64,000 nucleotides of DNA, from assembly GCA_965198795.1 (NCBI GenBank), contig OZ240674.1, forward strand, positions 2,852,001 through 2,916,000, written 5' to 3'. The notes beneath the pieces were generated by a model that was not told the DNA's origin, ran no database searches, and saw nothing but the letters and a program-made list of their open reading frames with translations. A program made the position numbers and the translations under genes. This DNA comes from G965198795 sp965198795. Its GTDB lineage: Bacteria > Pseudomonadota > Alphaproteobacteria > Rhodospirillales > Casp-alpha2. This document shows positions 1 through 7,326 of this stretch, in pieces; position 1 is the first letter of the stretch, and every line of letters begins with the position of its first letter.

Positions 1-246
1 CATCAAGTCGATCGCTTTCGCTTCATCGACGGCGGTTTTCACGTCGTCAGACAAACCGCGCCATGTGGTGGAGGATTTGTTCAACAAAGTCTCCCACCCG
101 ACAGCCGCCGCCCACCCAGCCAAGAGTTCCGCCGTCACGCCGTCGGCGCGGACGTCTCTCTGCTCGAACGGAATGTTTTTCCGCGTCAGCCACTCTCGCG
201 CTTTTTTACAGGTGTCACAGGTCTTCAGGCCCCAAAACGTCAGCAT
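1..246 (-). CDS. ArsC/Spx-family reductase, partial (3' end outside window)
   Basis: An open frame runs leftward from an ATG whose complement ends at 246 and leaves the window after 82 codons. It starts MLTFWGLKTCDTCKKA, the thioredoxin-like opening with a CxxC pair (C10, C13) typical of the ArsC/Spx/YffB family, followed by an RxxLxxKxIPFE-like stretch. These small cytoplasmic proteins are thiol-linked reductases or Spx-like regulators; the arsenate reductase role cannot be separated from the YffB-type role from this fragment. It diverges from yaaA with about 85 bases between starts, so promoters for both lie in 247-332. The normal length is about 115 residues, so roughly 30 are missing. Confidence 0.8.
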   Translation of the reverse strand, partial: MLTFWGLKTCDTCKKAREWLTRKNIPFEQRDVRADGVTAELLAGWAAAVGWETLLNKSSTTWRGLSDDVKTAVDEAKAIDLM

Positions 247-332
247 GGTCTCTCCCGGGTTGATGGTTTATTTAACGGCGCCGCGCGACTATATCTCCCG
301 ACCCGCCCTAGTTCGCAACGAAGGTTATTGAA

Positions 333-1106
333 ATGCTCGCCGTTTTGTCCCCCGCCAAGAAGCTCGATTTCGAAACACCCGTGGAAATCTCCAATCATTC
401 GGAACCCGCGTTCATGACCGAAATCAAAACGCTGGTGGACACGGCCCAGAAGCTCGGCGCCGCGGATCTTAAGCGGCTGATGAGTATTTCCGATAAGCTC
501 GCCGAGCTCAACCGCGACCGGTTCAAGTCCTTCGATACGCCGTTCACGCTGGGCAACGCCAAGCAGGCCGCCCTCGTCTTCAACGGCGACACCTATTCGG
601 GCTTGCGAGCCCGTGAGTTGAGCGCGGAGCAACTGGACTACGCCCAAAACCATGTGCGAATCCTGTCCGGTCTTTACGGCGTGCTGCGGCCGCTTGATTT
701 GATGCAGCCCTATCGTCTGGAAATGGGCGTCAAGTTCAAGAATCCGGAAGGCGAGGACCTTTATGATTTCTGGCGAAGCCGCATCGCGCCGGAACTGAAC
801 GGCGCCCTTGAAGGGCATGATCAACGCGTCATCGTCAATTGCGCGTCCAATGAATACTTCAAGGCCATCGACACGGCCGCCCTGGACGCCCGGGTGATCA
901 CGCCGGTGTTCAAGGAAATCAAGGACGGCGCCGCCAAGGTGATCGGCATGTTCGCCAAGAAAGCCCGGGGCGCCATGGCGCGCCATATGGTAGAGCGCCG
1001 GATCGAAACGCCGGAAGGGTTAAAGTCGTTTGACGCGGACGGCTATCAATTCCAGGCCGGTCTATCCGACCAGACGACATTCGTCTTTACCCGCGAACGG
1101 AATTAG
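333..1106 (+). CDS. yaaA: Peroxide stress protein YaaA (DUF328/UPF0246)
   Basis: A 257-residue protein that opens MLAVLSPAKKLDFETP, the conserved N-terminus of YaaA, and contains the family segments around FNGDTYSGLRA and ILSGLYGVLRPLDLMQPYRLEMG, ending with the FVFTRE-like C-terminus. In Escherichia coli YaaA lowers free intracellular iron during peroxide stress and binds DNA; it acts in the cytoplasm. Length and motifs match the family over the full span. It stands alone, diverging from the ArsC-like gene, and is followed after about 110 bases by an unrelated envelope gene. Confidence 0.95.
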   Translation: MLAVLSPAKKLDFETPVEISNHSEPAFMTEIKTLVDTAQKLGAADLKRLMSISDKLAELNRDRFKSFDTPFTLGNAKQAALVFNGDTYSGLRARELSAEQLDYAQNHVRILSGLYGVLRPLDLMQPYRLEMGVKFKNPEGEDLYDFWRSRIAPELNGALEGHDQRVIVNCASNEYFKAIDTAALDARVITPVFKEIKDGAAKVIGMFAKKARGAMARHMVERRIETPEGLKSFDADGYQFQAGLSDQTTFVFTRERN

Positions 1107-1214
1107 CCCGGATTGCTTTTCCGGCAAGAAACGCCAGACGCGAAGCGCCGCTTTCTCGCAAGGATCGGCGGAGGCGAGTAAACGGACAGCCCAATCGGTT
1201 TTAGGGAGGTTTTC

Positions 1215-2051
1215 ATGAAAAAGGTTTTGATCGGTCTCGGAGCCGTCCTTGTCCTCACCATCGGCGGCGTGGTGTTCCTCTACTCCAACCTGGGCGGCGT
1301 CATCAAGGAAGCCGTCCAGAAATTCGGTTCCGAGGCGGCGCAAGCTACGGTCCGGTTGAATAGCGTCGATCTGGATCCGGCGACGGGCAAGGCGGCGATC
1401 AATGGGTTCATCGTCGGCAACCCGGCGGGCTTTAGGACCGAAAGCGCCTTTGAATTGGGTTCCATCGCCGTTCAAATCGACACGGCGTCCCTGAACAGCG
1501 ACGTCGTAGTCATCAATTCCATCGCCATTATGAATCCGAAAATCACCTATGAGTTGAGCAGCGGCGGCTCCAATGTGGACGTCATCAAAGCAAATGTGGA
1601 CTCCTACGCCAAGCAATTCCGCGCGCCCGGCGGCGGCGGACCGCCGTCTTCGCCGGAAGGCGGCGCTGAGACAAAGATCGTCATCGACAAGCTGACAATC
1701 ACGGGCGGCCGGGTGAACGTGTCGGCTGGATTCCTGCGTGGCGAGACGCTGGGTTCCGCCTTGCCGGACCTGACGATAACCGGCATTGGCAGGGACAGCG
1801 GCGGCGCGAGCCCGGCGGAAGTCATCAAGTCCGTGATTGACGGGATGACCTCGAACGTCGGCTCGGTCATCTCGGGCTTGAACTTGGACGGCCTCGCGAA
1901 AGAAGCGGCCGGCAAGGCGCGGCGGGCTGTCGAAGGGACCGTTTCCGGCTCTCAAGACGCGCTTAAATCCGCCGTGGAGGACGCCGGAGGCGCCGCGTCC
2001 GGCGTCTTGGAAGGGGCCGGCGACAAAATCAAGGGGCTGTTCGGCAATTAG
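1215..2051 (+). CDS. AsmA/DUF748-like membrane-anchored protein
   Basis: A 278-residue protein with one N-terminal membrane segment (about residues 3-24, VLIGLGAVLVLTIGGVVFLY) and the rest predicted to face the periplasm. The body has repeated short beta-rich stretches such as VRLNSVDLDPATGKAAINGFIVGNP and IAIMNPKITYEL, which resemble AsmA and DUF748 proteins involved in outer-envelope lipid handling. A Gly/Pro-rich linker lies near residues 137-150, and the C-terminal third is Ala/Gly-rich and likely helical. A strong ribosome site (AGGGAGG) sits 5-9 bases before the ATG. The family assignment is by pattern only; function unknown. Confidence 0.6.
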   Translation: MKKVLIGLGAVLVLTIGGVVFLYSNLGGVIKEAVQKFGSEAAQATVRLNSVDLDPATGKAAINGFIVGNPAGFRTESAFELGSIAVQIDTASLNSDVVVINSIAIMNPKITYELSSGGSNVDVIKANVDSYAKQFRAPGGGGPPSSPEGGAETKIVIDKLTITGGRVNVSAGFLRGETLGSALPDLTITGIGRDSGGASPAEVIKSVIDGMTSNVGSVISGLNLDGLAKEAAGKARRAVEGTVSGSQDALKSAVEDAGGAASGVLEGAGDKIKGLFGN

Positions 2052-2177
2052 GCTGTGAACGCGCAAACGGCGCCGAGCCATGACACGCGCTTTATTTCCC
2101 GACACGGCAGCGGGAAGGCGCGGCGCCCGGGCGCCGTCACTGAAGACGGACGGCCGGCGGCAGAAAGGACCATGCCC

Positions 2178-3026
2178 TTAAACCGCCGTTTCCCGGGCGA
2201 AATCCAGATAAATCTCTTTCAAGCGGCGGACGACGGGGCCGGGGGTTCCGTTTCCTATTTCCTGGCCGTCGATCTTGACGACGGGCTGAACGTGGGAGGA
2301 CGCGCCCGTGATGAAGGCCTCGTCCGCTTCATAGGCTTCCACCAGCCGGCACGCCCGTTCCCGGATCGCAATCCCGCCCTGTTCGGCCAGACGCAACAGC
2401 GCCTTACGCGTACAGCCGGACAGGATGGCGTTCGACAAGGGCCGCGTCACAACCGCGCCGCCAGTGACGATGTGGAAGCTTGTGCAACCGCATTCGGTGA
2501 CGAAACCGTCTTCAAGCATCAGCGCTTCGTCAAATCCGGCGCGTTTGGCCGTTGTCTTGGCGAGGCTTTGCGCCAACAGGCCGACTGTCTTGATATCGCG
2601 GCGCTTCCACCGCAGGTCCGGGCAGCTCATCAGCGAGACGCCCTTTTCCGCCTTGTCACGCTCCTTGGCGGACGTCGCCTGGGTGAACATGAAAACGGTT
2701 GGGGTGAGGCCGTCCGTGAAAACGAAGTCCCGCTCCTGAGTTCCGCGGGTAATCTGCATGTAGACCATGCCTTCATCCACGGCGTTTCGGCTGACCATTT
2801 CACGCATTACGGACAGGATTTCCGCATGGGACATGGGCGCCGTCATTCCCATTTCCCGAAGCGAGCGGTCAAGACGCGCCATGTGGCTGTCGAAGTCTAT
2901 CAGTTTGCCGTCAAGCACCCCGGCGACTTCGTAAATCCCATCGGCGAACAGCAGCCCACGGTCAAAGATTGAGACCTTGGCGTCCGTGTCCGCCACGAAA
3001 GCCCCATTGAGATAAACCGCGCGCAT
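2178..3026 (-). CDS. dat: D-amino-acid aminotransferase (class IV PLP)
   Basis: A 282-residue class IV aminotransferase. The frame could begin earlier, but the ATG at 3026 gives MRAVYLNGAFVADTDAKVSI, which matches family N-termini, and has a GGATCGAGG-type ribosome site. Recognisable parts are FDRGLLFADGIYEV near residue 20, the region around RWKRRDIKTVGLLAQSLAK carrying the expected PLP lysine, EALMLEDGFVTECGCTSFHIV and the C-terminal EAFITGASSHVQPVVKIDG. The enzyme interconverts D-alanine and D-glutamate with their keto acids, supplying the cell wall. Branched-chain aminotransferase is the main alternative, but the short length and motifs favour the D-amino-acid enzyme. It converges with nothing and stands alone. 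Confidence 0.85.
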   Translation of the reverse strand: MRAVYLNGAFVADTDAKVSIFDRGLLFADGIYEVAGVLDGKLIDFDSHMARLDRSLREMGMTAPMSHAEILSVMREMVSRNAVDEGMVYMQITRGTQERDFVFTDGLTPTVFMFTQATSAKERDKAEKGVSLMSCPDLRWKRRDIKTVGLLAQSLAKTTAKRAGFDEALMLEDGFVTECGCTSFHIVTGGAVVTRPLSNAILSGCTRKALLRLAEQGGIAIRERACRLVEAYEADEAFITGASSHVQPVVKIDGQEIGNGTPGPVVRRLKEIYLDFARETAV

Positions 3027-3220
3027 TACCTCGATCCTTCCAAGCCGGCTCGCCGAATAGCCAGGGACCGCTTCCCGCCCAAGCCGCCAACGCCTTGATG
3101 GATATTGCGGAAATGACCGCCGCCTTTTATGTTCAGAAGGTGACGACGATCCCGTAAACGCGCTTATTTCGCCGGTATCCGCAATCAATCACAAGACCAA
3201 AAAGACAGCAGGAGTTATTC

Positions 3221-5005
3221 ATGACATACGCCGCGCCCGTCAACGAGATGCGTTTCGTGATCAACGAGATTGCCGAACTTCCGAAAATCGCGGCGCTTCC
3301 GGGTTATGAAGAGGCCACGCCCGATCTGATCGACGCCATTCTGGAGGAAGCGGCCAAATTCGGCGAAGGCGTGCTCGCCCCGCTCAATCGGTCGGGCGAC
3401 GTGACAGGCGCGAAGCTCGAAAACGGCGTGGTGCGCATGCCGGAAGGGTTCACGGAAGCCTACAAGCAGTTCGTGGATGGCGGCTGGAACGCGATTTGGG
3501 CGCCGGAAGACGCCGGCGGCCAGGGCTTGCCCCTGCTGGTGGCGACGGCGGTGTCCGAAATTTGGCACGCCGCCAATATGTCCTTTGGTCTGTGTCCGCT
3601 GCTGACCCAATCGGGGATCGAGCTGATGCTGACCCATGGCACGGATGAACTCCGCGCTATTTATCTGGAAAAGCTGGTTTCCGGCGAATGGTCCGGCACC
3701 ATGAACCTCACAGAACCTCAGGCGGGCTCTGATCTCTCCCGCCTTCGCTGCGAGGCCAAGCCCAACGGCGATCACTACCTGCTCAGGGGTCAAAAGATTT
3801 ACATCACCTATGGCGAGCACAAGATGTCGGACAACATTGTCCACATGGTGCTGGCGCGCACGCCGGACGCCCCGCCGGGGGTGAAGGGCATTTCGCTATT
3901 CCTCGTCCCGAAATTTCTGCCCAATGAAGACGGCTCGCCGGGCCGGCGCAACGATCTCCGCTGCGTGTCCATCGAACACAAACTGGGCATCAACGCGTCG
4001 CCCACCTGCGTCATGGCCTATGGCGACGACGAAGGCGCCGTCGGTTGGCTCATCGGTGAGGAAAACCGGGGCCTGGAATACATGTTCACCATGATGAATA
4101 ACGCCCGGCTTGCCGTCGGCATGGAAGGCGTGGGCATCGCGGAGCGCGCATATCAGCAAGCTGCGGCGTATGCGAAAGAACGCATTCAGGGGCGCGATCC
4201 CAGCAGCAAAACCGGGGACGCCGTCGCCATTATCGAGCACCCGGACGTGAAACGCATGTTGCTCGCCATGAAATCGGGATCGGAAGCCACGCGGGCGCTT
4301 AACTACATGGTCGCCGCCGCGCTCGACACCGCCAACCGCCACCCGGATGAGACGGAACGGGGCAAGGCCCGGGCCTTTGTGGACTTGATGACGCCGGTTT
4401 GCAAAGCCTGGTCCACGGACACCGCGGTCGAGGTCGCCTCCATCGGCGTCCAAATTCACGGCGGCATGGGGTTTGTCGAGGAAACGGGCGCGGCGCAGCA
4501 TTACCGGGACGCACGTATCCTGCCGATTTACGAAGGCACCAACGCCATTCAGGCCAATGACCTGGTCAACCGCAAAATCGCCCGTGAGGGCGGTGCGGCG
4601 GTTCGCGATTTTATGGCCGGTATGCGGGCGTCTTTGAGTAAGATTGAAAGCACGGACGACGCGGATACTTCCGCGCTCGCGGGCGCCTTGGAATGCTCCA
4701 TCGCGGACTTGGAGCAGGCGACGGACTGGATTGTTGAAACCTTCGCGGCCAATCCAGAGATGGTCGCCGCCGGCGCGGTTCACTACTTGCGCCTGTTGGG
4801 CATCACGACGGGAGCCTGGCTGCTGGCCAAGAGCGCGGTGAAAGCGTCCGAGGCTGGAAGCGGCCTGTCCAGCGACGAGGCGGCGGCAAAGCGCGTTTCG
4901 GCGCGGTTTTTCTGCGAACAATACCTGCCGCGGACAGCGGCCTTGACGGCGACATTGAAAAGCGGCGGCGGCACGATTGCGGACGTGCCGTCCTCGCTGT
5001 TTTGA
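3221..5005 (+). CDS. Acyl-CoA dehydrogenase, DmdC-like
   Basis: A 594-residue FAD-dependent acyl-CoA dehydrogenase of the long subtype (usual short-chain enzymes are about 380). The order is an N-terminal helical domain (residues about 40-160), a middle beta domain with MNLTEPQAGSDLS and the FLVPKF stretch, then the helical domain with QIHGGMGFVEE and RDARILPIYEGTNAIQ, and an extra C-terminal helical domain of about 120 residues. The subgroup includes 3-methylmercaptopropionyl-CoA dehydrogenase (DmdC) of DMSP demethylation, but many alphaproteobacteria have several paralogues on fatty or aromatic acyl-CoAs. No DMSP demethylase was seen here, so the substrate is open. A clear AGGAG site precedes the ATG. 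It ends about 95 bases before lptF. Confidence 0.9.
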   Translation: MTYAAPVNEMRFVINEIAELPKIAALPGYEEATPDLIDAILEEAAKFGEGVLAPLNRSGDVTGAKLENGVVRMPEGFTEAYKQFVDGGWNAIWAPEDAGGQGLPLLVATAVSEIWHAANMSFGLCPLLTQSGIELMLTHGTDELRAIYLEKLVSGEWSGTMNLTEPQAGSDLSRLRCEAKPNGDHYLLRGQKIYITYGEHKMSDNIVHMVLARTPDAPPGVKGISLFLVPKFLPNEDGSPGRRNDLRCVSIEHKLGINASPTCVMAYGDDEGAVGWLIGEENRGLEYMFTMMNNARLAVGMEGVGIAERAYQQAAAYAKERIQGRDPSSKTGDAVAIIEHPDVKRMLLAMKSGSEATRALNYMVAAALDTANRHPDETERGKARAFVDLMTPVCKAWSTDTAVEVASIGVQIHGGMGFVEETGAAQHYRDARILPIYEGTNAIQANDLVNRKIAREGGAAVRDFMAGMRASLSKIESTDDADTSALAGALECSIADLEQATDWIVETFAANPEMVAAGAVHYLRLLGITTGAWLLAKSAVKASEAGSGLSSDEAAAKRVSARFFCEQYLPRTAALTATLKSGGGTIADVPSSLF

Positions 5006-5099
5006 GGCGGCCCCCGGGGCGCATCGGGAACAGCTCGGAAACAACGCTTTAAGCATTGATTCCGTAGGCTTTTTCCCGCGGGTTCGAACTGGGAAGAGA

Positions 5100-6215
5100 A
5101 TGAACGGATTTACGCGATACGTGCTGCGCCAATTGCTGATTGGCATGGCCCTGGTGACGGCGGGGTTGACCTGCGTCATCTGGCTTACGCAGTCGCTTCG
5201 CTTCGTTGAGATGATCGTTAATCGCGGTCTCTCGTCGGGTTCATTCATTTATTTGACGGGCCTGCTGTTGCCCAATTTCCTGACCGTCATTCTCCCCATC
5301 GCTCTGTTTACAGTCGTCATTTTCACCTACGCGAAGATGATCACGGATCGTGAACTGATTGTCATGCGCGCTGCGGGGCAAAGCCAACTGGCGCTCTCCA
5401 GGCCCGCGATGATCCTGGCTTTGCTCACCATGGCGTTGGGTTATCTACTGAATTTATATCTGGTCCCCCACTCCTACGATGCGTTTCGCGAACTGCAATG
5501 GGATATCCGCCACAGCTTCAGCCACGTTCTGCTGAAGGAAGGCGAATTCAACAACGTCACCAATGCAACCACCGTCTACGTGCGCGAACGTTCCGTCGAC
5601 GGCCAGCTTCACGGCATTCTGGTTCATGACACGCGAAAACCGGAAAGCCCGTTTTCCCTGATGGCCGAGAGAGGCGCCATGATTGATACGGAAAACGGCT
5701 CCAAGGTCGTTATGTTCAAAGGCAACCGCCAAGAGGTTGACCGAAAGACCAAAAAGTTGACCGTCATTTATTTTGACCGCTGGGTGTATGATCTGGATAT
5801 CGGACCCAGCAGCCGGTCGCGATACCGCGAGGCGCGGGAACGTTCGCTCGGCGAGTTATTCGACGTCGCGGCAGATCCGAAAACCGAGGCGCGGGAGCGA
5901 GGCAAATTCACTGTCGAGGCCCATAAACGTCTGACTACTCCCATCCGCGGGCTGGCCTTTACGGCCATAGCTCTGGCGTGCCTTCTATCCGGCGGCTTCA
6001 GCAGGCGCACTCAGACATCGCGCATCCTGATCGCCGTCGGCTGCATGATCGGTTTGCAAGGCTTGGCGCTGGGCATGGAAAATCTAGTCGCGAGGCAACT
6101 GCACCTGATCCCGCTGCTTTACGTCGTCTCCGCGCTTCCGGTCTTGATCTCGATCATCGTACTGCTCCGCCCTCCCCGAAAACCAAAGGCGCAATGCGCG
6201 CCGATACCGGCCTGA
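5100..6215 (+). CDS. lptF: LPS export ABC transporter permease LptF
   Basis: A 371-residue YjgP/YjgQ-family permease. The chosen ATG gives MNGFTRYVLRQLLIGMALVT, the usual LptF start; an upstream in-frame extension has no family look. Three membrane segments precede a large periplasmic jellyroll-like region (about residues 125-270), then three more segments follow. LptF pairs with LptG and the ATPase LptB to extract lipopolysaccharide from the inner membrane and pass it to LptC. It is the first gene of lptF-lptG-lptD, with lptG starting 11 bases after its stop. Confidence 0.95.
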   Translation: MNGFTRYVLRQLLIGMALVTAGLTCVIWLTQSLRFVEMIVNRGLSSGSFIYLTGLLLPNFLTVILPIALFTVVIFTYAKMITDRELIVMRAAGQSQLALSRPAMILALLTMALGYLLNLYLVPHSYDAFRELQWDIRHSFSHVLLKEGEFNNVTNATTVYVRERSVDGQLHGILVHDTRKPESPFSLMAERGAMIDTENGSKVVMFKGNRQEVDRKTKKLTVIYFDRWVYDLDIGPSSRSRYREARERSLGELFDVAADPKTEARERGKFTVEAHKRLTTPIRGLAFTAIALACLLSGGFSRRTQTSRILIAVGCMIGLQGLALGMENLVARQLHLIPLLYVVSALPVLISIIVLLRPPRKPKAQCAPIPA

Positions 6216-6225
6216 GGGAGCGGCC

Positions 6226-7326
6226 ATGCGTCTTTCCGCCATTCTTTCGCTCTACATCGGCCGCCAGTTCCTGGTTAGCTTCCTGGGCCTCTTCGCGCTC
6301 TTTTTGCTGATTATCCTGCTGTTCGACTCCATAGAGCTGCTGCGCCGCGCGGCGGGCTTTCCCGAACTCGGGTTTGCGGAAATCATGGAGATGGCTCTTT
6401 TGAAGCTGCCGTTCCTGGGACAGGAAGCCTTCCCTTTTGCGGTCTTGTTCGGCGGCATGGCGGCCTTCTGGCGCCTGACACGCTCGAACGAGTCGGTGGT
6501 GACGCGCGCCGCCGGCGTGTCTGTTTGGCAATTCCTGCTTCCCGTCGTGTTCATTTCGTTCTTGCTGGGCGTTCTGCAGATTACGATATTAAGCCCCGTC
6601 GCGTCTTCCATGTTGACGCGGTTTGAACAGTTGCAAGCGACGAAACTCGAGGGACATTCAAGCTTCCTATCCATCTCGAACTCGGGCCTCTGGCTCCGCC
6701 AAGCCGGCGATAGGGGCCAATCGGTAATCCATGCAAAATCCGTCCTGCCGTCCGAGCGCAATGTGGAACTTCGTGACGTGATCGTGTTTCTCTATGAAGG
6801 CCAGGACACTTTCATCGAGCGCGTCAATGCGAAAAGCGCGGTGTTGGAAGACGGATTCTGGCGCCTGCGGAACGCCTGGATCTATGTTCCGGAAAGTCCC
6901 TCTAAACAGGTGGACAATTATTGGCTTGCGACCGACCTGACCGCCGGGCGTATTCAGGACAGCTTCGCGCCGCCCGAAACGCTGTCGTTTTGGGCGCTGC
7001 CGCCATTCATCAGTACTCTGGAAAAAGCCGGTTTCTCGGCGCTTCGTCATCGGCTTTATTTTCATTCGTTGTTGGCGGCGCCTTTCTTGATGTGCGCAAT
7101 GATCCTGGTCGCCGCGGTATTCACGCTGCGCCAAACACGAAGAGGCGGCACGGCTTTTATTGTCTGCGGCGGGGTGTTTTCCGGCTTCGCGCTCTATTTT
7201 TTTTCGGAAGTGGTTTTTGCCCTGGGTCTGTCCGACAGCATTCCGGTGACGCTTGCCGCTTGGACGCCATCAGGTATTGCGTTGCTATTGGGCGCCACGA
7301 TATTGCTGCATCTGGAGGACGGCTGA
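6226..7326 (+). CDS. lptG: LPS export ABC transporter permease LptG
   Basis: A 366-residue YjgP/YjgQ permease beginning MRLSAILSLYIGRQFLVSFL. Membrane segments occur near residues 15-35, 55-80 and 95-120, then a periplasmic domain, and three more segments in the last 90 residues. It is the partner of LptF in the LptB2FG lipopolysaccharide extractor. A GAGGGAGCGG ribosome site precedes the start. Its TGA shares one base with the ATG of lptD (TGATG), implying translational coupling within the lpt operon. Confidence 0.95.
   Translation: MRLSAILSLYIGRQFLVSFLGLFALFLLIILLFDSIELLRRAAGFPELGFAEIMEMALLKLPFLGQEAFPFAVLFGGMAAFWRLTRSNESVVTRAAGVSVWQFLLPVVFISFLLGVLQITILSPVASSMLTRFEQLQATKLEGHSSFLSISNSGLWLRQAGDRGQSVIHAKSVLPSERNVELRDVIVFLYEGQDTFIERVNAKSAVLEDGFWRLRNAWIYVPESPSKQVDNYWLATDLTAGRIQDSFAPPETLSFWALPPFISTLEKAGFSALRHRLYFHSLLAAPFLMCAMILVAAVFTLRQTRRGGTAFIVCGGVFSGFALYFFSEVVFALGLSDSIPVTLAAWTPSGIALLLGATILLHLEDG

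Noticed and set aside
240..986. Long leftward open frame over yaaA
   Set aside because: It is antisense to a gene with clear family motifs; its product has no recognisable features.
2055..2972. 305-codon rightward frame over the aminotransferase
   Set aside because: The opposite strand encodes a class IV aminotransferase with all motifs.
3221..5005. Firm assignment to DMSP metabolism (DmdC)
   Set aside because: The paralogue group has several substrates and no other DMSP gene was seen nearby.
5082..5089. GTTCGAAC, as in a tRNA T-loop
   Set aside because: No acceptor, D or anticodon stems can be formed around it; it sits in the lptF leader.
3896..5248. 450-codon leftward frame over the acyl-CoA dehydrogenase
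   Set aside because: An antisense shadow due to high GC; the sense frame is a full acyl-CoA dehydrogenase.
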